NCBI GenBank assembly: GCA_030606585.1
Contig: JAUWGD010000077.1
Coordinates: forward strand, 1 to 8,043
Direction of reading: 5' to 3'
DNA: 8,043 bases
DNA from: Dehalococcoidales bacterium
GTDB lineage: Bacteria > Chloroflexota > Dehalococcoidia > Dehalococcoidales > RBG-16-60-22
Translations under genes and position numbers: made by a program
Notes under the pieces: model-generated
The model's database searches: none
Told to the model about the DNA's origin: nothing
What the model saw: only the letters and a program-made list of their open reading frames with translations
In this document: positions 1-5,304 of the stretch, in pieces
Layout of the letters: each line of letters starts with the position of its first letter
Position numbering within the stretch: position 1 is the stretch's first letter

Positions 1-183
1 CCCATCGAGGAACGCAGCCCCGGGGAAGTGACCCACGTACAGGGCGTGCCTATCGCCCCGGAAGGCATTGCCGCCGCCAACCCCGCCTTCGATGTCACCC
101 CCGCCGGATACATCACCGCCATCATTACCGAGAGGGGCATAATAACTGGGGATTATAGGAAGGGAATCGGAAGGATTTTATAG
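1..183 (+). CDS. mtnA: S-methyl-5-thioribose-1-phosphate isomerase, C-terminal 60 residues (partial)
   Basis: This is the 3' end of a gene that begins outside the window, open in frame 1 from base 1 to a TAG at 181-183. The 60 visible residues contain the typical MtnA tail: PIEERSPGEVTHVQG, then IAPEG, then NPAFDVTP and ITAIITERG. MtnA is a cytoplasmic enzyme that converts 5-methylthioribose-1-phosphate to 5-methylthioribulose-1-phosphate, the step after MTA phosphorylase in methionine salvage. The mtnP gene lies about 4.2 kb downstream, so the two steps are split by unrelated genes. Base composition drops sharply over the last 40 bases. The final residues after ITERG (about 15) are the least conserved part of the family, so I cannot tell whether the native C-terminus is intact or was replaced at a recombination junction. 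The family assignment is strong. Catalytic residues lie upstream and are not visible. Confidence 0.9.
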   Translation, partial: PIEERSPGEVTHVQGVPIAPEGIAAANPAFDVTPAGYITAIITERGIITGDYRKGIGRIL

Positions 184-300
184 ACCCCGAAAACTAAAGA
201 ACCCCTCGTCAGACTCATGATATCCAATGGAGCGAGAGAAAGCAAAATCAATGATATTGAAGAGTGGGCAAAACAATATATCATGATTGAAGAAATGTAA
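184..300 (+). other. Unexplained open stretch after the mtnA stop, same frame
   Basis: After the mtnA TAG the same frame stays open for 38 codons to a TAA at 298-300, just before the ATG at 304. It includes an ATG at 217 that would give 27 residues starting MISNGARESK and ending MIEEM. No clear Shine-Dalgarno precedes that ATG. Composition is AT-rich at the end (17 of 60 G/C in 241-300). It may be the remnant 3' end of a gene carried in with the downstream block, a tiny leader ORF abutting the next gene, or chance. I do not recognise it and do not claim a product. Confidence 0.25.
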
Positions 301-303
301 TGT

Positions 304-1422
304 ATGGATCTTAAGCAAATACCAAAACTGCAAATAGGTGATTTGGAGTCAAGCATACCAATCGTTCAAGGGGGGATGGGCGTTGGCATTTCTTTAGCAG
401 GTCTAGCCTCGGCTGTTGCTAACGAGGGCGGTATTGGTGTTATTTCCGCGGCAGGAATCGGTATGCTTGAGCCTGATTTTGACAGAAACTTCGAGGAAGC
501 CAACAAAAGAGCCTTGCGGAGAGAAATAAAAAAGGCAAGAGAAATGACAGCGGGTGTTATTGGCGTTAACATAATGGTAGCCTCTTCAGATTATTATAAC
601 CTCCTACAAGTTGCATCGGACGAAGGTGCGGATGTGGTTTTTCTTGGCGCCGGTCTTCCATTAAAGGTTCCTAATACATTGCTGCCGAATGGATTGAGAA
701 AATCTGCGGTTAAAGTTGTTCCCATAGTATCTTCTGCCAGGGCGGCAAGACTGATATTCCAATATTGGGGGAGGAACTACAATCATGTACCTGATGCCGT
801 GGTTGTTGAGGGCCCATTAGCCGGGGGACACCTCGGATTTAAGAAAGAGCAGATCAATAATCCTGACTATGCGTTGGAAAAGATACTGCCGGAAGTAATC
901 TCTGTGCTGAAGCCCTATGAGGAGAGTTTTAATAAAAGCATTCCCGTAATCGCCGCCGGGGGTGTGTATACAGGTGCCGATATTTACAAGTTTATCCAAT
1001 CAGGGGCTCAGGGAGTGCAGATGGCAACCAGGTTTGTGGCAACTCACGAGTGCGATGCTTCCCCAGCATTTAAAGAGGCATATGTAAAGTGTAAAAAAGA
1101 GGACCTTACTATAATTGACAGCCCCGTTGGATTGCCGGGGAGAGCCATACGGAACAGGTTTCTTGAGGAGATATCATCGGGGGCCAAGATACCATTCAAG
1201 TGCCCCTGGAAGTGTCTGAGGACCTGTGATACAAGGAGTGCGCCATACTGCATCGGTATTGCCCTGACCAATGCCAAGAAGGGGATACTTGAAAAAGGAT
1301 TCGCCTTTGCCGGGGCTAATGCCTACAGGATAAATACAATAACCTCCGTTAGAGAGCTTATTAAGACGTTACTAATGGAATATAAAAGGGCGGCTGCCAT
1401 TGGAACGCGCATCACAACATAA
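304..1422 (+). CDS. NPD/FabK-like FMN-dependent oxidoreductase (nitronate monooxygenase family), Cys-rich C-terminal type
   Basis: The 372-residue protein has the TIM-barrel signatures of the 2-nitropropane dioxygenase/FabK family: QGGMGVGIS at 22-30 near the N-terminus, GPLAGGHLG at 170-178 with the family's active-site His at 176, AAGGVYTGADI at about 217-227, and GAQGVQMATRF at about 234-244 for the FMN phosphate. Such soluble flavoproteins oxidise nitronates or reduce enoyl thioesters; the sequence alone does not decide which. Residues 300-316 carry four Cys in a C-x3-C-x3-C-x7-C pattern (C300, C304, C308, C316), absent from classical nitronate monooxygenases but familiar to me from homologues in anaerobes; they could bind a metal or cluster. 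The ATG at 304 follows a TAA at 300 and has only a weak AAGAA-like ribosome site (about 289-294). Composition is lower in GC than the upstream mtnA end. Family confident, substrate unknown. Confidence 0.88.
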   Translation: MDLKQIPKLQIGDLESSIPIVQGGMGVGISLAGLASAVANEGGIGVISAAGIGMLEPDFDRNFEEANKRALRREIKKAREMTAGVIGVNIMVASSDYYNLLQVASDEGADVVFLGAGLPLKVPNTLLPNGLRKSAVKVVPIVSSARAARLIFQYWGRNYNHVPDAVVVEGPLAGGHLGFKKEQINNPDYALEKILPEVISVLKPYEESFNKSIPVIAAGGVYTGADIYKFIQSGAQGVQMATRFVATHECDASPAFKEAYVKCKKEDLTIIDSPVGLPGRAIRNRFLEEISSGAKIPFKCPWKCLRTCDTRSAPYCIGIALTNAKKGILEKGFAFAGANAYRINTITSVRELIKTLLMEYKRAAAIGTRITT

Positions 1423-1698
1423 GCACAGACTAAAGCTGTAGTGGCCGACTACCCGGAAGTGCCGGTACAACTTGAACGAAAGCACTGAAGTATCGCTGTA
1501 CCCATCCCCCTTTACCCCCCTTCTGTGTTATGTTTTCCCACCTTTATCCTTCCCGTCAGGGTAGGACAGCCACCCAGCATCACCGGCGGCTTATCCCGCA
1601 CGCTTACACCACCATCCCACCGCGATAATTTATTCATACTCCTATTTTTAATATCTGGGTGGTATAATGGGGACGTTAAACGTAAGTACAATTAGTGA
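1423..1698. other. Intergenic region with small hairpins and a C-rich tract
   Basis: This 276-base gap holds no convincing ORF. Right after the NPD-family gene are two mutually exclusive short hairpins: GTAGT/ACTAC at 1438-1452, and TACC(C)GG/CCGGTA at 1450-1467. Neither has a following T-run, so neither is a clear intrinsic terminator. A C-rich tract at 1504-1522 includes TCCCCCTTTAC, an 11-mer that also forms part of the left hairpin of the palindromic element at 3590-3718, and may be a decayed copy of it. The 3' end holds the promoter of the next gene. Confidence 0.4.
1660..1668 (+). promoter_or_regulatory. Extended -10 promoter upstream of the DUF169 gene
   Basis: TGGTATAAT is a perfect sigma-70 -10 hexamer (TATAAT, 1663-1668) preceded by the TGn extended -10 motif. 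No good -35 box lies 16-18 bases upstream, which is typical of extended -10 promoters. Transcription would start near 1675, giving a leader of about 36 bases before the ATG at 1711. This implies that the DUF169 gene starts its own transcription unit. Confidence 0.6.
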
Positions 1699-1700
1699 AT

Positions 1701-1705
1701 GGAGG
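1701..1705 (+). promoter_or_regulatory. Shine-Dalgarno deciding the DUF169 start
   Basis: GGAGG lies 5 bases before the ATG at 1711. An in-frame ATG at 1699 overlaps this site and has no ribosome site of its own, so 1711 is the preferred start. Confidence 0.7.
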
Positions 1706-1710
1706 TTATC

Positions 1711-2469
1711 ATGAGTTCAGTATTGCCGGATTTATCTTTATTCGAGAAATTTAATTTCAAATTGAAACCTATCGGCATTAAGTTTCTCCTTTTCAAGCCG
1801 GACGGAGTAGCGAAGCTTGAAAAGAACCTGTCTATCTGCGAGATGATGAGGGAAGCCCAGCAGGCGGACCCTTTCTACGCTACGGTGGATAACTTTACGT
1901 GTGTCGGGCCTATACTTACGGGTATGGCCGAGGGCGACCCTGTTATGGAAAGCGGCCATATCGGGCCGGCCCTGAGCATATTTGAGGAAGCCCGCGCCAA
2001 CCGGCGACTCTATCATTACATCACGAAACTTGAGAGGAACAGCGTTAAATATGTTGCCTTTGCTTCTCTGGATAAGCTAACGTTTACCCCGGATGTGCTG
2101 ATTCTGTCCGCCGACCCGACCCAACTGGAAATTATACTCAGGGCGATGTGCTTCTCGACGGGTAAGATGTGGACCAGCCAGGGAACGCCGGTGATAGCCT
2201 GTTCATGGTTGACCACTTACCCGTATATAAGCGGCGAAGTGAACTATATCATTACCGATGTGTCCCACGGTATGAGAGCCAAGCAGGTATTCCCGCCGGG
2301 CACGATACTGATATCCATCCCCTTCGATAAAATTAACCCGGTAATCGAAGGCCTGCAGAAGATAGAATGGCACCCGGCGATGTATACCGAGGGTAGAGAG
2401 GCACACGACCGTAAATTTGTAGAGACAATCGAGTCACTGCATAAGAAACTGGAGTCCGAGCAAGAATAA
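1711..2469 (+). CDS. DUF169 family protein
   Basis: The 252-residue soluble protein matches the DUF169 family by overall layout: an N-terminal segment with PIGIKFL, a conserved-looking Cys in SICEMMREA (C43), a second Cys in DNFTC (C64) followed by a Gly-rich stretch, and a C-terminal half with TPDVLILSADP, GTPVIACSW and FPPGTILISIP. No signal peptide or membrane segment is visible. DUF169 proteins are common in strict anaerobes, both archaeal and bacterial; their function is not established, though paired Cys suggest cofactor or metal binding (inference). The gene has its own extended -10 promoter and a GGAGG ribosome site, and is followed 141 bases later by the candidate selenoprotein gene. 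An alternative start at 1699 would add four residues. Family call fairly sure, function unknown. Confidence 0.75.
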   Translation: MSSVLPDLSLFEKFNFKLKPIGIKFLLFKPDGVAKLEKNLSICEMMREAQQADPFYATVDNFTCVGPILTGMAEGDPVMESGHIGPALSIFEEARANRRLYHYITKLERNSVKYVAFASLDKLTFTPDVLILSADPTQLEIILRAMCFSTGKMWTSQGTPVIACSWLTTYPYISGEVNYIITDVSHGMRAKQVFPPGTILISIPFDKINPVIEGLQKIEWHPAMYTEGREAHDRKFVETIESLHKKLESEQE

Positions 2470-2600
2470 AACAGGGGAAAAGGGCTGTATAATAGGAGCA
2501 TCTATGAGGTGGGCATCACCATAGCAGATTACCAACCTGTACTAATATCAGCAGGCGATAACTGCTATGATGTGACAAGGTTAATAATAATATGAGAATG

Positions 2601-2606
2601 AGGAGG
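2601..2606 (+). promoter_or_regulatory. Perfect Shine-Dalgarno fixing the start of the UGA-containing gene
   Basis: AGGAGG, four bases before ATG 2611, is a full-strength ribosome site. It shows that translation is meant to begin upstream of the in-frame UGA at 2707. The first ATG after the UGA (2797) has no comparable site. Confidence 0.8.
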
Positions 2607-2610
2607 AAAA

Positions 2611-3435
2611 ATGATTGGGAAAATCGTGATCGACGATGCAAAGAAGAAAATAATAATAGACAAAGCCGGCCACCTCGGGGCTGGAGAGGGTGTAAACTAC
2701 GGGGCCTGAGCCCCGGCTACTTTCGCATCAATATGCGAAGCCTTCAGGTCTGAGGGCATAGAGTTATTTAAACCCGAAGTACAAGAGATAATACTCATGG
2801 GGATGATGGGGCTCCATTCCGGTATAGCCTATACCGGAACCGGCACTTGTGGTGGTGTTATCGGCAGTGCCTTTGCCATCGCTTATGTCGTCGGCGTTAC
2901 GGCTGAGGATATAGCTAAAAGTCATCGTACTTTCATTGCTCCGTGTATTCCTGTCGTGGAAGATATAGTGGATAGATTCGAGGAGACGTACGGAGCAATA
3001 GATTGTCTTAAATTACGTTATAACCGGATTCAGCGGGCTTATGACTTTCTTGACCCCGACGCCGCGGTATATGAAGTGCTTTTTGCCTCTTCTCAAAGAC
3101 AAAAATGCGGAGTATTCGCGGATTGTTACGAGTGCGGGCGTGACCAGGGTATGCCTTCGGTAGGGGCGCGCTGGGGAGCAGAATCTATTTGCGACTTATT
3201 AAATAAGGAACCTGAAGAGCGGAAGAAGCTCCCACCGCATCTAGAAGGTTATGACATGGAAACACTCATGCCGAAGGTTGAGAAAGTCGCCCAGTTAATG
3301 AAAGAACTGGGTCTCGGCCGCCCTGGCGAGAAGATTTCCTGGCGGGAGTACCGAACTCTTAAGCTGAAAGGAAAAAAGGGAGTAGAAGAAAGCAGGCCGT
3401 GTGGAGTAGATGCACCAAAGAAGGAGAAATATTAG
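2611..3435 (+). CDS. C-GCAxxG-C-C family protein with in-frame UGA, candidate selenoprotein (274 residues with Sec33)
   Basis: Reading from ATG 2611 gives 32 codons, a TGA at 2707-2709, then an open frame to TAG at 3433-3435. Both sides belong to one family. NYGA-U-APATFASICEAF aligns with the family's YNCAQAVL motif, so the UGA falls on the first conserved Cys. TGTCGGVIGSA (C80) is the CGAxxG motif, YGAIDC (C132) the third Cys, and CGVFADCYECG (C166, C172, C175) supplies the last. The family is regarded as redox-active, and (seleno)protein members are known to me, so Sec33 is the natural reading. About 100 residues after C175 form a charged C-terminal extension. A TTCGCAT/ATGCGAA stem-loop lies 12 bases after the UGA. 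Alternatives are a point-mutated pseudogene, a sequencing error (TGC to TGA), or initiation at 2797 giving 212 residues without the first motif. The partner substrate is unknown. Confidence 0.8.
2707..2709 (+). other. In-frame UGA, candidate selenocysteine codon
   Basis: TGA is codon 33 of the C-GCAxxG-C-C gene. It replaces the first family Cys (the position of YNC in YNCAQA), with coding sequence intact on both sides and a strong ribosome site upstream. It lies in the loop of a 6-bp hairpin, CGGGGC/GCCCCG (2700-2715, loop CTGA). Confidence 0.7.
2715..2742 (+). promoter_or_regulatory. SECIS-like stem-loop downstream of the UGA
   Basis: A perfect 7-bp stem, TTCGCAT (2722-2728) with ATGCGAA (2733-2739), closes a CAAT loop. 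It can be extended by GGC (2715-2717) with GCC (2740-2742) across a 4-base bulge on the 5' side (2718-2721). The apical loop is about 21 bases after the UGA, within the distance seen for bacterial SECIS elements, which lie in the coding region just after UGA. The loop lacks the GGUCU of the E. coli fdhF element, but bacterial SECIS loops vary. Placement fits; SelB recognition is inferred. Confidence 0.5.
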
Positions 3436-3504
3436 ACTTCTGTAGAATAGTCAGAATAGCGTAAATCTGTAAACCATCCAGGGTAAATGGGGGAAAGCAG
3501 CAAG

Positions 3505-3528
3505 CGGTAACCGGCAAGCCGACTACCG
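3505..3528 (+). other. Stem-loop with CAAG loop
   Basis: CGGTA (3505-3509) pairs with TACCG (3524-3528), and after a 2x2 internal loop CGG (3512-3514) pairs with CCG (3519-3521) around CAAG. It abuts the hairpin at 3528-3560. It may be part of a structured RNA or 3' UTR, but no known RNA family was recognised. Confidence 0.35.
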
Positions 3529-3560
3529 GAGTTTAGGGGTTGCACCCCTCTCTGGACTCC
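3528..3560 (+). terminator. GC-rich stem-loop after the candidate selenoprotein gene, possible terminator
   Basis: GGAGT (3528-3532) pairs with ACTCC (3556-3560), enclosing a perfect inner stem AGGGGT/ACCCCT (3535-3540, 3544-3549) with a TGC loop. The bases that follow (cctattcttt) are only modestly T-rich, so intrinsic termination is possible but not certain. It could equally be a dispersed intergenic repeat. Confidence 0.4.
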
Positions 3561-3589
3561 CCTATTCTTTGGGTAATAGGTGGCAAAAT

Positions 3590-3718
3590 CCCCCTTAGTC
3601 CCCCTTTACGAAAGGGGGAAAGATTGGTGAAAGGCAAAGAAAAAAGGTTTGTACTATCATCCTCTCCCTTTGGTAAAGGGAGAGTTAGAGAGAGATTTCC
3701 CCATGGGGATTAAGGGGG
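3590..3718. repeat. MITE-like palindromic element with imperfect 14-bp terminal inverted repeats
   Basis: The ends CCCCCTTAGTCCCC (3590-3603) and GGGGATTAAGGGGG (3705-3718) are inverted repeats with one mismatch (13 of 14). Inside are a perfect 9-bp hairpin TCCCCCTTT-ACG-AAAGGGGGA (3599-3619), a perfect 10-bp hairpin CTCTCCCTTT-GGT-AAAGGGAGAG (3662-3684), and the 12-base palindrome TCCCCATGGGGA (3698-3709). There is no coding capacity and no obvious target-site duplication. This architecture fits a small non-autonomous, foldable intergenic repeat of the CCCCCTTTR type. Only one full copy is visible here, so its repeat status is inferred. Confidence 0.6.
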
Positions 3719-3754
3719 TGAGGTAAAAAAGAATGTTTTGGGTGAGAAGGTGGA

Positions 3755-4438
3755 ATGAATTTTAAATTAGAACGCATTATAGTCATCATCGGGGCAATAA
3801 TTATCATAGCCCTCGCTATAGGTTTGCCATTTATTTTTCAACCTTCCGACAGCCTATTACCGAGTTTTGCATTATCGCAGCTAGCTTTTAGTGCGGTAGC
3901 CTTCTTTATAGTTTTTCTCGCTCTATATTTAACAATGGTTCAACTGCGCAAATCTATGGCTAAACCAAAGCTTGAAGTCATTTTTAGTGAAATTTTAAAC
4001 CATAAAACCAGCATTTCTGTACCACAAAACCAAGATGTCAAGTATATCTTAAAACTGTCAGTTGTTAACAAAGGTAATGCAATAACTAAGCTTTTCCAGA
4101 TAGACTTTACATTGCCTACAATTTTTAACCCAAGACTTGAACCAACAACCGGTCTAATCCCTAAAGAAGCCTATGCTGGTACTGCTACTAATCCGCGGCA
4201 GAATCCCAATATGACTAGTACGATATCATATTACAGTAATGAGCAGGTCTATTGCTTTGTTAACAGACCAGCACCAATTCATATGCTTGTGATTAAAACA
4301 CGTTCAAACGAATATGATAATTATCCTAACGAATTCAAGATAAAATATAGTATTTATGGTGATTGGGCAGAGACTCAAAAAGGGGAGTTGGAAGTAATTT
4401 GTTATAAAGATAAGGAGGCATCCCATGCCAGCACCTAA
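3755..4438 (+). CDS. Two-helix membrane-anchored hypothetical protein
   Basis: I do not recognise this 227-residue protein. It has two hydrophobic helices, about residues 8-28 (IIVIIGAIIIIALAIGL) and 42-63 (AFSAVAFFIVFLALYLT), joined by a short loop, then a 160-residue soluble part with alternating beta-like stretches such as KLSVVNKGNAI and FQIDFTLP, which hints at an Ig-like or beta-sandwich domain (inference). The ATG at 3755 follows AAGGTGG. Composition is strikingly AT-rich: 17 of 60 G/C in 3961-4020, against 38 of 60 in 4561-4620 of the next gene, suggesting a foreign origin. Its last 14 bases overlap mtnP and its final codons run across the mtnP ribosome site, so its C-terminus may have been made by the junction. 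A function cannot be assigned. Confidence 0.75.
   Translation: MNFKLERIIVIIGAIIIIALAIGLPFIFQPSDSLLPSFALSQLAFSAVAFFIVFLALYLTMVQLRKSMAKPKLEVIFSEILNHKTSISVPQNQDVKYILKLSVVNKGNAITKLFQIDFTLPTIFNPRLEPTTGLIPKEAYAGTATNPRQNPNMTSTISYYSNEQVYCFVNRPAPIHMLVIKTRSNEYDNYPNEFKIKYSIYGDWAETQKGELEVICYKDKEASHAST
4412..4418 (+). promoter_or_regulatory. Shine-Dalgarno of mtnP inside the end of the upstream gene
   Basis: AAGGAGG lies 6 bases before ATG 4425 and within the last codons of the AT-rich membrane-protein gene. It fixes the mtnP start and probably belongs to the original mtn operon rather than to the upstream gene. Confidence 0.75.
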
Positions 4439-5300
4439 AGCCAAAATAGGCGTTATCGGCGGAACGGGGCTTTATGATATCGAAGGCATTACCAATGTAG
4501 AGCAGGTCGATATCGATACCCCCTTCGGCAAACCCAGCGATAGTATCGGCATCGGCAAACTGGGCGGTTTAGGTATCGCCTTTTTACCCCGGCACGGCAA
4601 GGGCCACCGTCTCTCCCCCACCGGGGTCCCCTCCCGCGCCAATATCTACGCGCTAAAGTCGCTCGGCGTGGAGTTCATCATTTCCTCCAACTCCTGCGGC
4701 AGCTTCAAGGAAAACATCAAGCCCGGCCACCTGCTCGTGCCCGACCAGATAATCGACCGTACCCACCATCGGTTTCACAGCTTCTTCGGTGAGGGCATCG
4801 TCGCCCATATACAGTTCGCCGACCCCTTCTGCCCCGTGCTCAGCCAGATAATTTATGAGTGCGCGCTGGAAGCCGGCGCCACCGTCCACAAGGGCGGCAC
4901 CTTCATCGCCATGGAAGGCCCCGCCTTCTCCACCCGTGCCGAGTCGCGACTTTACAAAGCCTGGGGCGCCGACGTCATCGGCATGACGGTACTCCCGGAA
5001 GCCCGTCTCGCCCGCGAGGCGGAAATCTGCTATGCGTCAATCGCCTGCGTTACCGACTACGATTCATGGCACGAGACCAACGAGACGGTCACCGTCGAGG
5101 CTATCCTGACGACCATGCGCAACAACGTCGATTTTACCAAAAAGACAGTCAGCCTGGCAGCGGGCAGGCTGCCCGAAAAGAGGGAGTGCGATTGTGCTTC
5201 GGCGCTGGGGCCGGCGCTGGTGACCGACCTTTCGATGGTACCCGCCGCACAGAAGAAAAAACTCGACCTGCTCATCGGGAAATACATCAAAAAGGATTAA
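4425..5300 (+). CDS. mtnP: S-methyl-5'-thioadenosine phosphorylase
   Basis: The 291-residue cytoplasmic protein has the full PNP/MTAP family fold signatures: GVIGGTGLYD (phosphate loop, residues 9-18), PRHGKGH (55-61), SRANIYALKSLG (70-81), SNSCGSF (88-94), MEGPAFSTRAES (163-174), IGMTVLPEARLAREAE (185-200) and VTDYDSW (209-215). It splits 5'-methylthioadenosine with phosphate into adenine and methylthioribose-1-phosphate, the substrate of MtnA. The MTAP-type VTDYD, with Asp at the purine-binding position, favours 6-aminopurine substrates over guanosine or inosine. Length is close to the usual 260-290. The start at 4425 has an AAGGAGG site 6 bases upstream. The next gene begins 4 bases after the stop, so the two are co-transcribed. 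It overlaps the AT-rich gene upstream by 14 bases. No missing residues were seen. Confidence 0.94.
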   Translation: MPAPKAKIGVIGGTGLYDIEGITNVEQVDIDTPFGKPSDSIGIGKLGGLGIAFLPRHGKGHRLSPTGVPSRANIYALKSLGVEFIISSNSCGSFKENIKPGHLLVPDQIIDRTHHRFHSFFGEGIVAHIQFADPFCPVLSQIIYECALEAGATVHKGGTFIAMEGPAFSTRAESRLYKAWGADVIGMTVLPEARLAREAEICYASIACVTDYDSWHETNETVTVEAILTTMRNNVDFTKKTVSLAAGRLPEKRECDCASALGPALVTDLSMVPAAQKKKLDLLIGKYIKKD

Positions 5301-5304
5301 TTTT

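Larger units (their letters stand above)
3436..3754. other. 319-base intergenic region made almost entirely of hairpins
   Basis: No ORF is supported here. Its left half (3474-3560) carries successive stem-loops after the candidate selenoprotein gene. Its right half (3590-3718) is a MITE-like palindromic element, followed by the ribosome site of the next gene (AAGGTGG, about 3748-3753). No clear promoter for the next gene was found. Confidence 0.6.

Noticed and set aside
181..183. TAG at the end of mtnA as a pyrrolysine codon
   Set aside because: MtnA already has a normal-length tail at this point, and the continuation resembles no MtnA extension that I know.
153..356. 67-residue minus-strand ORF across the mtnA/NPD junction
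   Set aside because: Hydrophobic antisense translation with no start signal seen; overlaps two real genes.
2488..2493. TATAAT after the DUF169 stop as promoter of the selenoprotein gene
   Set aside because: A perfect hexamer but no -35 at normal spacing and TG directly abutting rather than as TGn. Not enough to call.
2509..2595. Short open stretch from GTG 2509 to TGA 2593, in the frame of the selenoprotein gene, with GGAG about 10 bases upstream
   Set aside because: Only 28 codons, a poorly spaced ribosome site, a competing ATG at 2504 that stops after six codons, and two TGA codons before 2611. No family resemblance seen.
3481..3560. Riboswitch (cobalamin or c-di-GMP type)
   Set aside because: Some A- and G-rich pieces look suggestive, but the consensus boxes are missing and the following gene is not one such switches are known to control.
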